This document shows, in pieces, positions 26,666 to 34,025 of a DNA stretch of 64,000 nucleotides. The notes beneath the pieces were generated by a model. That model saw only the letters and a program-made list of their open reading frames with translations. It was not told the origin of the DNA and did no database searches. This DNA is from CAZJVD01 sp964549505 (GTDB taxonomy: Bacteria > Bdellovibrionota > UBA1018 > CAZJVD01): contig CAZJVD010000007.1 of the NCBI GenBank assembly GCA_964549505.1, positions 1-64,000 of the forward strand, written 5' to 3'. A program made the translations under genes and the position numbers. Position 1 is the stretch's first letter, and the number at the start of each line of letters is the position of its first letter.

Positions 26666-28404
26666 AGAAAAAGAACGAGGTCACCCAGTTTAAGGGCTTG
26701 CCACCGGTCGAAGGACCGCTGACCCGTTTTGAAGCCGAACGAACGACGATTCTCAAATCGGTAGAGAGTTTTTCCTTGTCGTCACTCGAGGATCCTGCCG
26801 AAACCCGGATCGACGCTCCCATCGAGGCGATGATCAGCGAAGCCTGTCACCAAGAGCATCTGCGCATGCAGCGTCTCAAAAGGACAAGTCCAAGTTACAT
26901 GTGGAACCTTCCTCGCCACATTCGGGATCAAGTGCTCTGGAAGAGTGTGCGACGCTCTCTTAAGAAGCGCGAAACCGAAGGTCGCGAGCGTGAGTTGCTT
27001 GCAAAGATCGTTCATCACTATGTGCGCGAAATCGGCGGACACTTCGATCCTAAGGTTTACGATTTCACGACGCGGATGACGCCGTTTTTATTCAATTGGC
27101 TGCTTAATGCCGCTGCCGCTCGACAGTTCAGTCCGTGGAAGACACAATCGCTTCTGGAGTCGCGTCTTCGAATCCAAGGAAACCTCGATCACTTTCAACG
27201 GTTGAGCAAATTGGGAACGGTGATTCTAGTGCCGACTCACCAGAGCAACATCGACAGCTTGCTCATTGGTTACGTGATTTACTTATTGATGCTTCCGCCT
27301 TTTGCATACGGCGCCGGCCTCAATCTTTTTACAAACCCGGTGCTCGGTTTTTTCATGAGCAACCTCGGTGCGTACACCGTGGATCGACTCAAGAGCAACG
27401 AGCTCTACAAGCACGTCCTCAAAGCATACAGCACCGAGATTATTCGTCGTGGCGTGCACAGCGTGTTCTATCCCGGTGGCGGACGTTCACGGAATGGCGC
27501 GATCGAGACGAAACTCAAGCTTGGACTTCTGGGTACAGGGTTGCGTGCTCAGATCGAACGTCTCAAGTCGGGAGAGCCGAACGCCGGCGTTTACATCGTT
27601 CCGATGGTGACGAGTTACGAGTTTGTTTTTGAGGCACTCTCACTTATTGAAGACTACCTTGCGCGCTTGGGTGAGCATCGTTTTCTCGGGGCTGACACCG
27701 AAGAGGCGCTTCCCGTTGCTAAAATGGTGAAGTGGGCGTGGAAGTTTTTCTCGCTCGAGAGCAAGATCACCGTTCGCATCGGAAAACCCATGGATGTCTT
27801 TGGTAATCTTGTCGACGAGAGCGGCAGGTCGATCGGTCCAAATGGGACAACAATCGATCCGAAGCGCTGGTTGACGACCAATGGGGAACTGCGACCAGAC
27901 GAAGCACGCGATTCCCAGTACACGAGACTGCTGGGCGAGAAGATTGTGGACTCGTACTACCGGAACAACACCGTTTTGAGTGCCCACTTGTTAGCGTTCA
28001 GTTTTTTCTCGGCGCTTCGCAAACGTTATCCGGATCTTGATCTTTTTCGGCTCCTTCGTCTGACGCTCGCGCAGCGATCGATTCCGTACGATGACTTCGT
28101 CAAGACAGCCGCCGAGATGCACGAGCTTGTGCAGGAGAGAGCTGTGCGCGGAGAGCTCGTGCTCTGTGAAGAGCTGACGCGCATGAATGTCGAGACATGG
28201 ATCAAGGACGGCTTGCGTGGCCTCGGTGTTTTGCACGACCACGGTGTTGTTCGGGTTGAGAACGGGGTGGTTTGGACCGAGGACATGAACCTGCTTTATT
28301 ATTACCGCAATCGTCTCACGGGATACGGGATGGTGCCGGCAACTGAACGCGGACGTCTGAGAATTTTGCGAGGGGAGCCCGATGAAAAGGGATTTTTGGT
28401 CTGA
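26662..28404 (+). CDS. Glycerol-3-phosphate acyltransferase, PlsB-like
   Basis: A 580-residue acyltransferase starting at ATG 26662 in an ATGA overlap with the preceding gene. The catalytic HX4D is THQSNID (His193, Asp198). Then come GLNLFTNPVLGFFMSNLGAYTVDR and the substrate-binding FYPGGGRSRNGA, characteristic of PlsB/GPAT enzymes that acylate glycerol-3-phosphate at the inner membrane. It is shorter than E. coli PlsB (about 800 residues) and has a Glu-X-Arg-rich helical N-terminus. The next gene, gpsA, makes its substrate, which supports the assignment. Confidence 0.85.
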   Translation: MKKKNEVTQFKGLPPVEGPLTRFEAERTTILKSVESFSLSSLEDPAETRIDAPIEAMISEACHQEHLRMQRLKRTSPSYMWNLPRHIRDQVLWKSVRRSLKKRETEGRERELLAKIVHHYVREIGGHFDPKVYDFTTRMTPFLFNWLLNAAAARQFSPWKTQSLLESRLRIQGNLDHFQRLSKLGTVILVPTHQSNIDSLLIGYVIYLLMLPPFAYGAGLNLFTNPVLGFFMSNLGAYTVDRLKSNELYKHVLKAYSTEIIRRGVHSVFYPGGGRSRNGAIETKLKLGLLGTGLRAQIERLKSGEPNAGVYIVPMVTSYEFVFEALSLIEDYLARLGEHRFLGADTEEALPVAKMVKWAWKFFSLESKITVRIGKPMDVFGNLVDESGRSIGPNGTTIDPKRWLTTNGELRPDEARDSQYTRLLGEKIVDSYYRNNTVLSAHLLAFSFFSALRKRYPDLDLFRLLRLTLAQRSIPYDDFVKTAAEMHELVQERAVRGELVLCEELTRMNVETWIKDGLRGLGVLHDHGVVRVENGVVWTEDMNLLYYYRNRLTGYGMVPATERGRLRILRGEPDEKGFLV

Positions 28405-29395
28405 GTCGCGCGTTCTCATGATCGGAGGAGGGAACTGGGGCTCGGTCTTAGGATTGCTCGCAGCGCCTCATTGTAAAGAGCTACGCGTGTGGATGCGCAG
28501 CGAGGAGCAAGCGCGTGCGATCAATTCTACGCGTACCAACGAACGCTACCTTCCTAAAATTCCTCTGCCCGAAAACATCAAAGCTTATTACGAACCGGAC
28601 CGGGCGTTTGAAATGGGTGTCGATGCCGTCATTTGGGCGCTGCCGTCCTCTGCATGCCGTCCGATGGCGAAGGAGTTTGCCAAGTACTTCTCAGGCCAGG
28701 AGATTTTGATTCATGCGACGAAAGGCGTGGAGCAGGGAACGCTCAAAAGAATTTCGGAAATTTTGCGTGAAGAGATGCCGTGCCCGCGTGTGGGAGTTCT
28801 CAGTGGGCCTAATCTTTCGGACGAGATTGCACGTGGCGAGCCCGCTGCGACGGTCGTGGCTTCTGACTTCGCTGAAGTGCGCGAGGCTGGGATGCGACTT
28901 TTCAGTTCGAAAAAATTTCGTGTGGTCACAAGCGCCGATTTGATTGGTGTGGAGTGGGCCGGAACCCTCAAGAACGTTCTTTCGATTGCATCGGGGGCAC
29001 TGAATTCGCTCGGTCTTGGGATGAATGTGCGCGCGATGCTGATCGCGCAAGGTCTCGCCGAGATGGTTCGATTCGGTGAGGCCATGGGTGGCCGCGAAGC
29101 GACGTTTTTAGGTCTGGCCGGAGTGGGTGACTTGTTGGCGACGGCCTCCAGTCCGCTCAGTCGCAACTATCAGGTCGGTTTCAAACTAGGACAGGGGATT
29201 CCGCTCGATACGATCGTCAAAGAACTCAATGTAACGGCCGAAGGAGTAGCGACCACGCGTAATGTTGCGCGGTTTGCTTTGGAGCGCGACATTCGCATGC
29301 CCATCACGCAAGGCGTGGCGAGCCTTCTGAGAGGTGAAAAGTCAGCGCGCGCTGTGATTGACGATTTGATGATCCCTTGGCCTGACGAATCCTAG
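28382..29395 (+). CDS. gpsA: Glycerol-3-phosphate dehydrogenase [NAD(P)+]
   Basis: Reduces dihydroxyacetone phosphate to sn-glycerol-3-phosphate. The nucleotide-binding GGGNWGS is at residues 15-21, followed by VWMRSEEQARAIN, TRTNERYLPKIPLP, ATKGVEQGT, VLSGPNLSDEIARGEPAATVVAS, the catalytic-Lys region EWAGTLKNVLSIASG and FLGLAGVGDLLATASSPLSRNY. At 337 residues it is normal length. GGGAG upstream of the ATG is a good Shine-Dalgarno. It starts 23 bases within the acyltransferase gene and ends 20 bases from convergent hpt. Confidence 0.96.
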   Translation: MKRDFWSESRVLMIGGGNWGSVLGLLAAPHCKELRVWMRSEEQARAINSTRTNERYLPKIPLPENIKAYYEPDRAFEMGVDAVIWALPSSACRPMAKEFAKYFSGQEILIHATKGVEQGTLKRISEILREEMPCPRVGVLSGPNLSDEIARGEPAATVVASDFAEVREAGMRLFSSKKFRVVTSADLIGVEWAGTLKNVLSIASGALNSLGLGMNVRAMLIAQGLAEMVRFGEAMGGREATFLGLAGVGDLLATASSPLSRNYQVGFKLGQGIPLDTIVKELNVTAEGVATTRNVARFALERDIRMPITQGVASLLRGEKSARAVIDDLMIPWPDES

Positions 29396-29415
29396 AGACG
29401 GGTCCAAATGACGGG

Positions 29416-29949
29416 TCAGTTGGGATATTTGAGATAGTAGATATCCGGTAGATTGCGGTTTTGTTCCTCGAGATCGAGTCCATAACCGACAAGAAACTGA
29501 TCGTTTGTTTTCACGCCAACAAAGTTCACCGGTAAATCCACCGCACGCTTGTTGGTCTTATCAAGCAAGGTCACAATCTCGCAGCTTGCTGGTTCGGCTT
29601 TCATGACCCGATCGTACAGAAAACGCAGTGTCCGCGCGCTATCGACAATCTCAGCTACAATCAGCACATCTTTTCCGTGAAGATCCGTATGGATGTCTTT
29701 GAGAAACGAAATCGTTCCGAGCGACTCTTTTGTTTTTCCGTAGCTAACCATTCGTACGAACTCAATCTTCGGGTCGAACTTAATGGCTCGAACAAGATCG
29801 GCCAGAAACAAAACAGAACCTTTGAGGACGCCGACCATAACGACCTCTTTGTCCTTGTAGCGATCGTTCAATCGATTGGCGAGTGAGAGAACCGCGGCAT
29901 CGATCTCGTGGCGATTGAGGTATTTTGTAAAGTTTTTGCTATCCAACAT
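29416..29949 (-). CDS. hpt: Hypoxanthine phosphoribosyltransferase
   Basis: A 177-residue type I phosphoribosyltransferase that would salvage hypoxanthine/guanine to IMP/GMP. It shows VVMVGVLKGSVLFLADLVRAI (the PPi loop LKGS), the flexible loop MVSYGKTKES and VDLPVNFVGVKTNDQFLVGYGLD, all HPRT hallmarks. The PRPP-binding motif is altered: VAEIVDSARTL stands where the family has V-E-D-I-[IV]-D-T-G-x-T-L. One acidic residue is shifted and the Gly is Ala, so activity may be changed. Confidence 0.85.
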   Translation of the reverse strand: MLDSKNFTKYLNRHEIDAAVLSLANRLNDRYKDKEVVMVGVLKGSVLFLADLVRAIKFDPKIEFVRMVSYGKTKESLGTISFLKDIHTDLHGKDVLIVAEIVDSARTLRFLYDRVMKAEPASCEIVTLLDKTNKRAVDLPVNFVGVKTNDQFLVGYGLDLEEQNRNLPDIYYLKYPN

Positions 29950-29969
29950 GAGCCGCTACGATAGCAGCT

Positions 29970-30012
29970 AAAAGTCCTCGAAAAAAGGCGAAAAGAGGTG
30001 GCGAGGGACTTT
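29970..30012 (-). other. Hairpin between the CPXCG gene and hpt
   Basis: Eleven-base arms (29970-29980 and 30002-30012) can pair with one bulged base; the loop is 21 nt and T-rich when read on the minus strand. It lies downstream of the CPXCG gene and 20 bases before the hpt start, so it could be a weak terminator or a leader structure. Confidence 0.35.
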
Positions 30013-30020
30013 CCGAGGAC

Positions 30021-30206
30021 CTAAGCCTCGTCCGAACGCTGTGCTTGAAAGCCCGTGATGGCGCCGTCTTTGCCGTGAAATGAGATCCGAATCGGTCGAC
30101 AGCAGACTTCGCAGTCTTCAATATAGTTCGAGTCGCCCTCGTCGGGGTCCAGCACCATCGAGATACGTTCACCGCAGTAGGGGCAGCGAAAGCTCTTTTC
30201 GTTCAT
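30021..30206 (-). CDS. CPXCG motif zinc-ribbon protein
   Basis: A 61-residue Cys-rich protein of the CPXCG family. The first pair is CPYCG (Cys8, Cys11) and the second CEVCC (Cys32, 35, 36), separated by an acidic stretch (DPDEGDSNYIED) conserved in the family. It probably binds one zinc. The function of the family is unknown. It overlaps the tatA stop as ATGA. Confidence 0.85.
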   Translation of the reverse strand: MNEKSFRCPYCGERISMVLDPDEGDSNYIEDCEVCCRPIRISFHGKDGAITGFQAQRSDEA

Positions 30207-30400
30207 GAGCGCCGCGGTCCGTCGTCCTTGTGATCGGTGTCGGAAAGGTGTCGAAACTCAGCTTCTTTGGTGTCCGTGATGCCGTCTTTGAAATTCTTGG
30301 AAAAGCGCTTAAAACCAAAAAGAACACCTGCGATCCGGCGTCGCCCGAGGAAGAGAATGACCAGTACAAGAATCAGAAAATGCGAAAACGATAATCCCAT
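30203..30400 (-). CDS. tatA: TatA/E-family twin-arginine translocase subunit
   Basis: A 65-residue protein with a single N-terminal membrane helix (FSHFLILVLVILFLG), the short hinge, then an amphipathic helix RIAGVLFGFKRFSKNFKDG and an acidic/basic tail, which is the TatA plan. The usual FG hinge is LG here and the amphipathic helix deviates from the KxPELG consensus, so it is a divergent member. The ATG at 30400 is chosen over a longer frame. No tatB or tatC is in the window. Confidence 0.75.
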   Translation of the reverse strand: MGLSFSHFLILVLVILFLGRRRIAGVLFGFKRFSKNFKDGITDTKEAEFRHLSDTDHKDDGPRRS

Positions 30401-31124
30401 AAGTGTGCGTGCCGATACACGTGTACGGAAGGGCGTAACAGTCTTTTGGTTTCTCGGCAACACATTGGCCTTGCTGGTCAGTTTCGTGGGTTGCCAGCCT
30501 CGTCAGCGGGCTGAACCAGCGAGTCCGCAGAAGTTCTTTGAGCAGGTGACCGGCGATATCGCAGCCGACCCTCGCTCGCAGTGGGACACGAAGTTTGCCA
30601 CCGAGACTTATGTCTACGGACGAGAACCCTCCAAGTTCTTGGTTGAGGTATTGTCGGATGTGCCCACGGGCCGAGCGCTTGATATCGCGATGGGCGAGGG
30701 TCGAAACGCCGTGTTCCTAGCGAAGAAGGGTTTCGATGTGCTCGGTGTTGATTTCTCCGATGTCGCGATTCGAAAGGCCCATCGATTGGCGCGTGCCCAT
30801 CATGTGACGATTCGCGCGGACAATGCCGATCTCATGCGATACGCGATCCCGCATGAGACGTATGATTTGATTGTCGACATCAACTATCTGCAGCGATCGT
30901 TGATTTCCCAAATTAAAAACGGACTCAAAAAGGGCGGCTATCTTGTTTTTGAAAACCAGACGGTCGAGCAGCTGTCGAATCCTGAGGGCAAAGGGATCAA
31001 TCGTGAATATCTTCTTGAAAAGGGTGAGCTGAAAAAGCTTTTTTCAGAGTTCAGAATTTTAGCTTACCGCGAGACGAACGACGGAAAGGACGCTCGGGCG
31101 CAGCTTTTTGCGCAAAAGCTATAA
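30357..31124 (+). CDS. Membrane- or lipid-anchored SAM methyltransferase, TehB-like
   Basis: The methyltransferase core is clear: ALDIAMGEGRNAVFLAKKGFDVLGVDFSDVAI, VTIRADNADLMRYAI, YDLIVDINYLQRS and GLKKGGYLVFENQT, in the TehB/Methyltransf_25 style. Upstream lies a basic n-region and a hydrophobic stretch ending VSFVGC (Cys46), which looks like a lipoprotein signal. ATG 30357 has a GAGGA match six bases upstream but reads antisense across the tatA 5' end; GTG 30405, four bases from the tatA ATG, is the alternative and gives a more normal 14-residue n-region. Secretion of a SAM-dependent enzyme would be odd, so the anchor may only be a transmembrane tether. Confidence 0.65.
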   Translation: MTSTRIRKCENDNPISVRADTRVRKGVTVFWFLGNTLALLVSFVGCQPRQRAEPASPQKFFEQVTGDIAADPRSQWDTKFATETYVYGREPSKFLVEVLSDVPTGRALDIAMGEGRNAVFLAKKGFDVLGVDFSDVAIRKAHRLARAHHVTIRADNADLMRYAIPHETYDLIVDINYLQRSLISQIKNGLKKGGYLVFENQTVEQLSNPEGKGINREYLLEKGELKKLFSEFRILAYRETNDGKDARAQLFAQKL

Positions 31125-31145
31125 AGCCTGCCATAATCGAAGGAC

Positions 31146-31541
31146 ATGACGCTCCAAGAAGTCAGTGTTCTTATCGTCGATGACGTCAATTCGGTTCGCT
31201 TGCAGATCAAGGAGCTTCTCAAGACGTTTGGGTTCGCAAAGATCCATCTGTTTTCGAATGGTGCGGAGGCCGCAGCCTTTGCGAAAACGAACGAATGCCA
31301 TTTGATTCTCGCGGACTGGCATATGGAGCCCATGAATGGGCTCGAGCTTCTTAAACAGATTCGTGCGGACGAGAAAACAAAGGGAGCCGCGTTTGTCATG
31401 ATCACAGCCGAGAGCACAAAAGAGGGTGTGATCCAGGCGATCCAAGCGGGTGTCGATGACTACCTCGTTAAGCCGATGACGTTGGAGCAGGTTCAGAACA
31501 AAGTGTTTCACATCATCACGAAAAAGAAGGTCCTGTCATGA
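31146..31541 (+). CDS. CheY-like single-domain response regulator
   Basis: A 131-residue stand-alone receiver domain. Acid pocket Asp12-Asp13 (IVDD), phosphoacceptor Asp57 (LADWHM), Thr87 and Lys109 (VKP) are all in place. No output domain. AAGGA precedes the ATG. It overlaps the next gene as ATGA, so the two products are made together. It probably signals by protein-protein contact, as CheY does with the motor, but no chemotaxis genes are nearby. Confidence 0.93.
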   Translation: MTLQEVSVLIVDDVNSVRLQIKELLKTFGFAKIHLFSNGAEAAAFAKTNECHLILADWHMEPMNGLELLKQIRADEKTKGAAFVMITAESTKEGVIQAIQAGVDDYLVKPMTLEQVQNKVFHIITKKKVLS

Positions 31542-31999
31542 CGTCTCAGAGCGAGAAGATCCAGAGCTTCATCGATGAACTAGCGGGTTTCGCTTCTGTG
31601 GCTGAAGACACGCTCAAAAAGATCGAGGAAAACAAAGGGGCGAACAAAGGTCTGTTTAAGGTGTTCAGTAAGCGGATGTTGGCGATTCGCGGAACGGCGT
31701 TACAGCTTTCGCTTCCTCACATCGCGAACATCGCCGGTCTGGGCGAAGAGATCGCCCTCAAGGGTGAGACAGCAGAGACCAACCGTCACGTGCGTAAATG
31801 TGTTGGTAGTCTTTGGGATGCTCTCACGACCATCAAGTACCTGCTTATCAACCATCAGCCGGGACATCTGGCAAAAGACACGTCGGAGGAGCAGGAAATT
31901 CTTGTTCGTCGTTTAGAGGCGACTCTCAAGGCGTTTGGAGGAGCTCGCGAAACCGTTTCAGCCGACGAGATCGAGAAGCTGCTTCGGTCGCGCGGGTAG
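31538..31999 (+). CDS. Helical Hpt-like protein lacking the phosphoacceptor His
   Basis: A 153-residue, all-helical, cytoplasmic protein. The central segment MLAIRGTALQLSLPHIANIAGLGEEIAL (about 47-74) follows the Hpt-domain helix pattern (HxxKGxAxxLG...LxxLxxxLE), with Arg51-Gly52 in the KG position, but Leu stands where the phosphorylated His would be. Coupled translation with the CheY-like gene suggests it partners that receiver, perhaps as a pseudo-Hpt binding platform. The Hpt reading is an inference from helix pattern only. Confidence 0.55.
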   Translation: MTSQSEKIQSFIDELAGFASVAEDTLKKIEENKGANKGLFKVFSKRMLAIRGTALQLSLPHIANIAGLGEEIALKGETAETNRHVRKCVGSLWDALTTIKYLLINHQPGHLAKDTSEEQEILVRRLEATLKAFGGARETVSADEIEKLLRSRG

Positions 32000-32073
32000 C
32001 GCGGCGGCCAGGAGCACGGCCCTTCGCAGGCCAAAGGTCGGTAAAATCAATAAAATCAATGTACTTAACGCGT

Positions 32074-32101
32074 TTGACAAAAAACGTGTTTATGTTATTA
32101 T
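32074..32101 (+). promoter_or_regulatory. Sigma-70-type promoter
   Basis: TTGACA at 32074-32079, a 16-bp spacer and TATTAT at 32096-32101, in a markedly A+T-rich stretch. It lies 66 bases before the secreted-protein gene that begins at 32168 and is the best promoter match seen in the window. Confidence 0.75.
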
Positions 32102-32167
32102 TGTTAATAAATATTAACACGACGGGAACTGCCAAGTTGTTCGTCGTGAGAGATAGGATCCACCAAA

Positions 32168-32824
32168 ATGCTGCAAGCCAAGGTTTGTTTTCCTCGGTCG
32201 CTTCTCACCACCACTTTTGTCATTCGGACGTTGGCGACACTGACGGCGACTTGTTTGTTCGGTGCCAGTCGCGCGCAGGGAACCTGTAGCGATCCATACA
32301 ATGTCGACGTGCTGAATATTGCTTCAAACTCGTTGCGGTCGCAACCGAACCGCGGCGCGGTTAAAGCGGACTTCGTCGCACGCGATACCTTTTTCAAATC
32401 GGATCCCTTAGCAACCGTTGGTTGGGCCGTCACACTTCCATGGGATCTGTCGAGCAAGCAGTCGTATTATCTCTCGCATCCTCAAGCCGGCAAAGTGGTC
32501 GTGTTCTACGTGAACGACGCTCATAGTCCAGGAGAGCATGATCCCGTCTGCGACTCCTTGAACTTGGATGCAGGTTGCGCGGACCAATCATTCGCCGATG
32601 TGCTTTCGACCGTTGATGCTTGGCAGGGCAACGAAGCACGGTTGGTTTTGATCGTGCATCTCGATAGCGGGATTGTCGTCAACACCGAAGCCCAATCACT
32701 TGAGATCGCGCACCAATCGATTCCGGTTGCAGGACTGTCGGTTTTGCAAGCCATTGAACTCTTCTTAAGTCTCACGACCAGTGATCAGTGTCAGGGCGGC
32801 GGCGATATTATTATCGGTGTGTAG
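32168..32824 (+). CDS. Secreted protein of unknown function
   Basis: A 218-residue protein with an N-terminal signal (basic start, hydrophobic TLATLTATCLFGA, likely cleavage after SRA). The mature part carries about five Cys (GTCSD, DPVCDSLNLDAGCADQ, DQCQ) that could form disulphides, and beta-rich segments (VGWAVTLPWDL, GKVVVFYVNDAH, ARLVLIVHLDSGIVVNTEAQ). It ends GGGDIIIGV. No known family is recognised. It has its own strong promoter and is convergent with the Rsm22-like gene, six bases away. Confidence 0.7.
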   Translation: MLQAKVCFPRSLLTTTFVIRTLATLTATCLFGASRAQGTCSDPYNVDVLNIASNSLRSQPNRGAVKADFVARDTFFKSDPLATVGWAVTLPWDLSSKQSYYLSHPQAGKVVVFYVNDAHSPGEHDPVCDSLNLDAGCADQSFADVLSTVDAWQGNEARLVLIVHLDSGIVVNTEAQSLEIAHQSIPVAGLSVLQAIELFLSLTTSDQCQGGGDIIIGV

Positions 32825-32829
32825 GTATC

Positions 32830-34011
32830 CTACGACGGATCAATCCAGTCACCGCGTTCCATCTCACGCTTGCCGAAAACCCTGACTTTTCTGCGCGTTT
32901 TTTCGTCACAAACGAAGAGCTCGTGGCTACGCTTTTTCCCGGGAAGTTTCTTAACCCCACTGACGATGCGTGATGCTCGCGGTGCGTGCGGCGGAAAACC
33001 ACGTTCGATAACGAGATACGAAAATGTTAACGACTTGTGGTCTTGTCGGAGTTCTTTGTCGAGAAAGGTAATCGGCGGGGGGCGCCACCATGCAGCTGTT
33101 TCATGGCACCAGTCTTTGGGGTCCGCAAGAGCGCCGCAAATCTGATGGCCGCCGCAAGGCAGTCGTATTGAAAATCGAGATGTCCGATCGGCTTTCCATC
33201 GGTCGATCAGAGCCTGTCGGAGTTCGAGTAACTTTCGTGTGGTTTCACGCAAGCCCGGTTCCACAATCACAATCAAAGACTGTTGCTTGCAAACGCGATC
33301 CCAATGAACGGTGAGCGCTTCTGCGAGTTCCCGAGGCGACTCCTTGAAGTCGCGGAGTTCGTTTAAAAAGAAACTCGACATCCAAAGGTCGACGCGTGGC
33401 CACTTTTCAAACGAGCGGAAGTCTCGGAGTGACTTCGGGTTCAGGTCCATCCGCTCACTCGCGACCCGAATATCGCGCGCGTGATGAGCGGCCCAGTGAT
33501 CAATCCATTCGGCGCCTAAACCGAGCATGCTCTGCGACTGATCGAGTGCGCGAATGCGTGTCTTGCGCGCGATCCACGGATGATCGATGAGACAGAGGGC
33601 GGATGCCGCAGCACCGGGGCCAGCGCCTACGTCCATCACTTCGAGTGGGCGGTCAAGTTGGCGGTCATCACGGGGCGCGTCGGGTCCAAAGAGATCGGCG
33701 AGTGCTTCCTCAAGAACGCACGCCATCCGCATCATGTTCGCAGGTAAGAACGAGCAGAGGTAAGCGGTTTTCAAGTTTTTCGTGTTTGACGATTGCTCCC
33801 AATAGTTCGCGAGTGCGTCTTCGTCGCGGAGATTGAAGGTTTTCCAAAACCGTTCGAGGTGCGGCTTGATCGAGCGTCGTAGAAAGCGGTCACCGCTCAG
33901 CATGTCTTCTTCGGCCATGAGTCGGCGTGCCTTCAAGAAAGCTTCGAGGGGTTTTTCGAACTGAAGAGGGTCAGGCCCCAGGGCGCGAGCGAGTTTGTCT
34001 GAAATACGCAT
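32830..34011 (-). CDS. Rsm22-like small-ribosomal-subunit methyltransferase
   Basis: A 393-residue protein matching the Rsm22 family. The SAM site is VMDVGAGPGAAASAL; then a post-motif MSSFFLNEL and VIVEPGLRETTRKLLELRQAL; the Cys-rich patch RLPCGGHQICG...DWCHE that in this family binds metal or an Fe-S cluster; and TFSYLVIERG. Family members act in assembly of the small ribosomal subunit, with methylation itself not always retained. The Cys patch shows three Cys where some relatives have four. ATG 34011 is 14 bases from a divergent gene. Confidence 0.8.
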   Translation of the reverse strand: MRISDKLARALGPDPLQFEKPLEAFLKARRLMAEEDMLSGDRFLRRSIKPHLERFWKTFNLRDEDALANYWEQSSNTKNLKTAYLCSFLPANMMRMACVLEEALADLFGPDAPRDDRQLDRPLEVMDVGAGPGAAASALCLIDHPWIARKTRIRALDQSQSMLGLGAEWIDHWAAHHARDIRVASERMDLNPKSLRDFRSFEKWPRVDLWMSSFFLNELRDFKESPRELAEALTVHWDRVCKQQSLIVIVEPGLRETTRKLLELRQALIDRWKADRTSRFSIRLPCGGHQICGALADPKDWCHETAAWWRPPPITFLDKELRQDHKSLTFSYLVIERGFPPHAPRASRIVSGVKKLPGKKRSHELFVCDEKTRRKVRVFGKREMERGDWIDPS

Positions 34012-34025
34012 TTTCTTAGCTTTAT

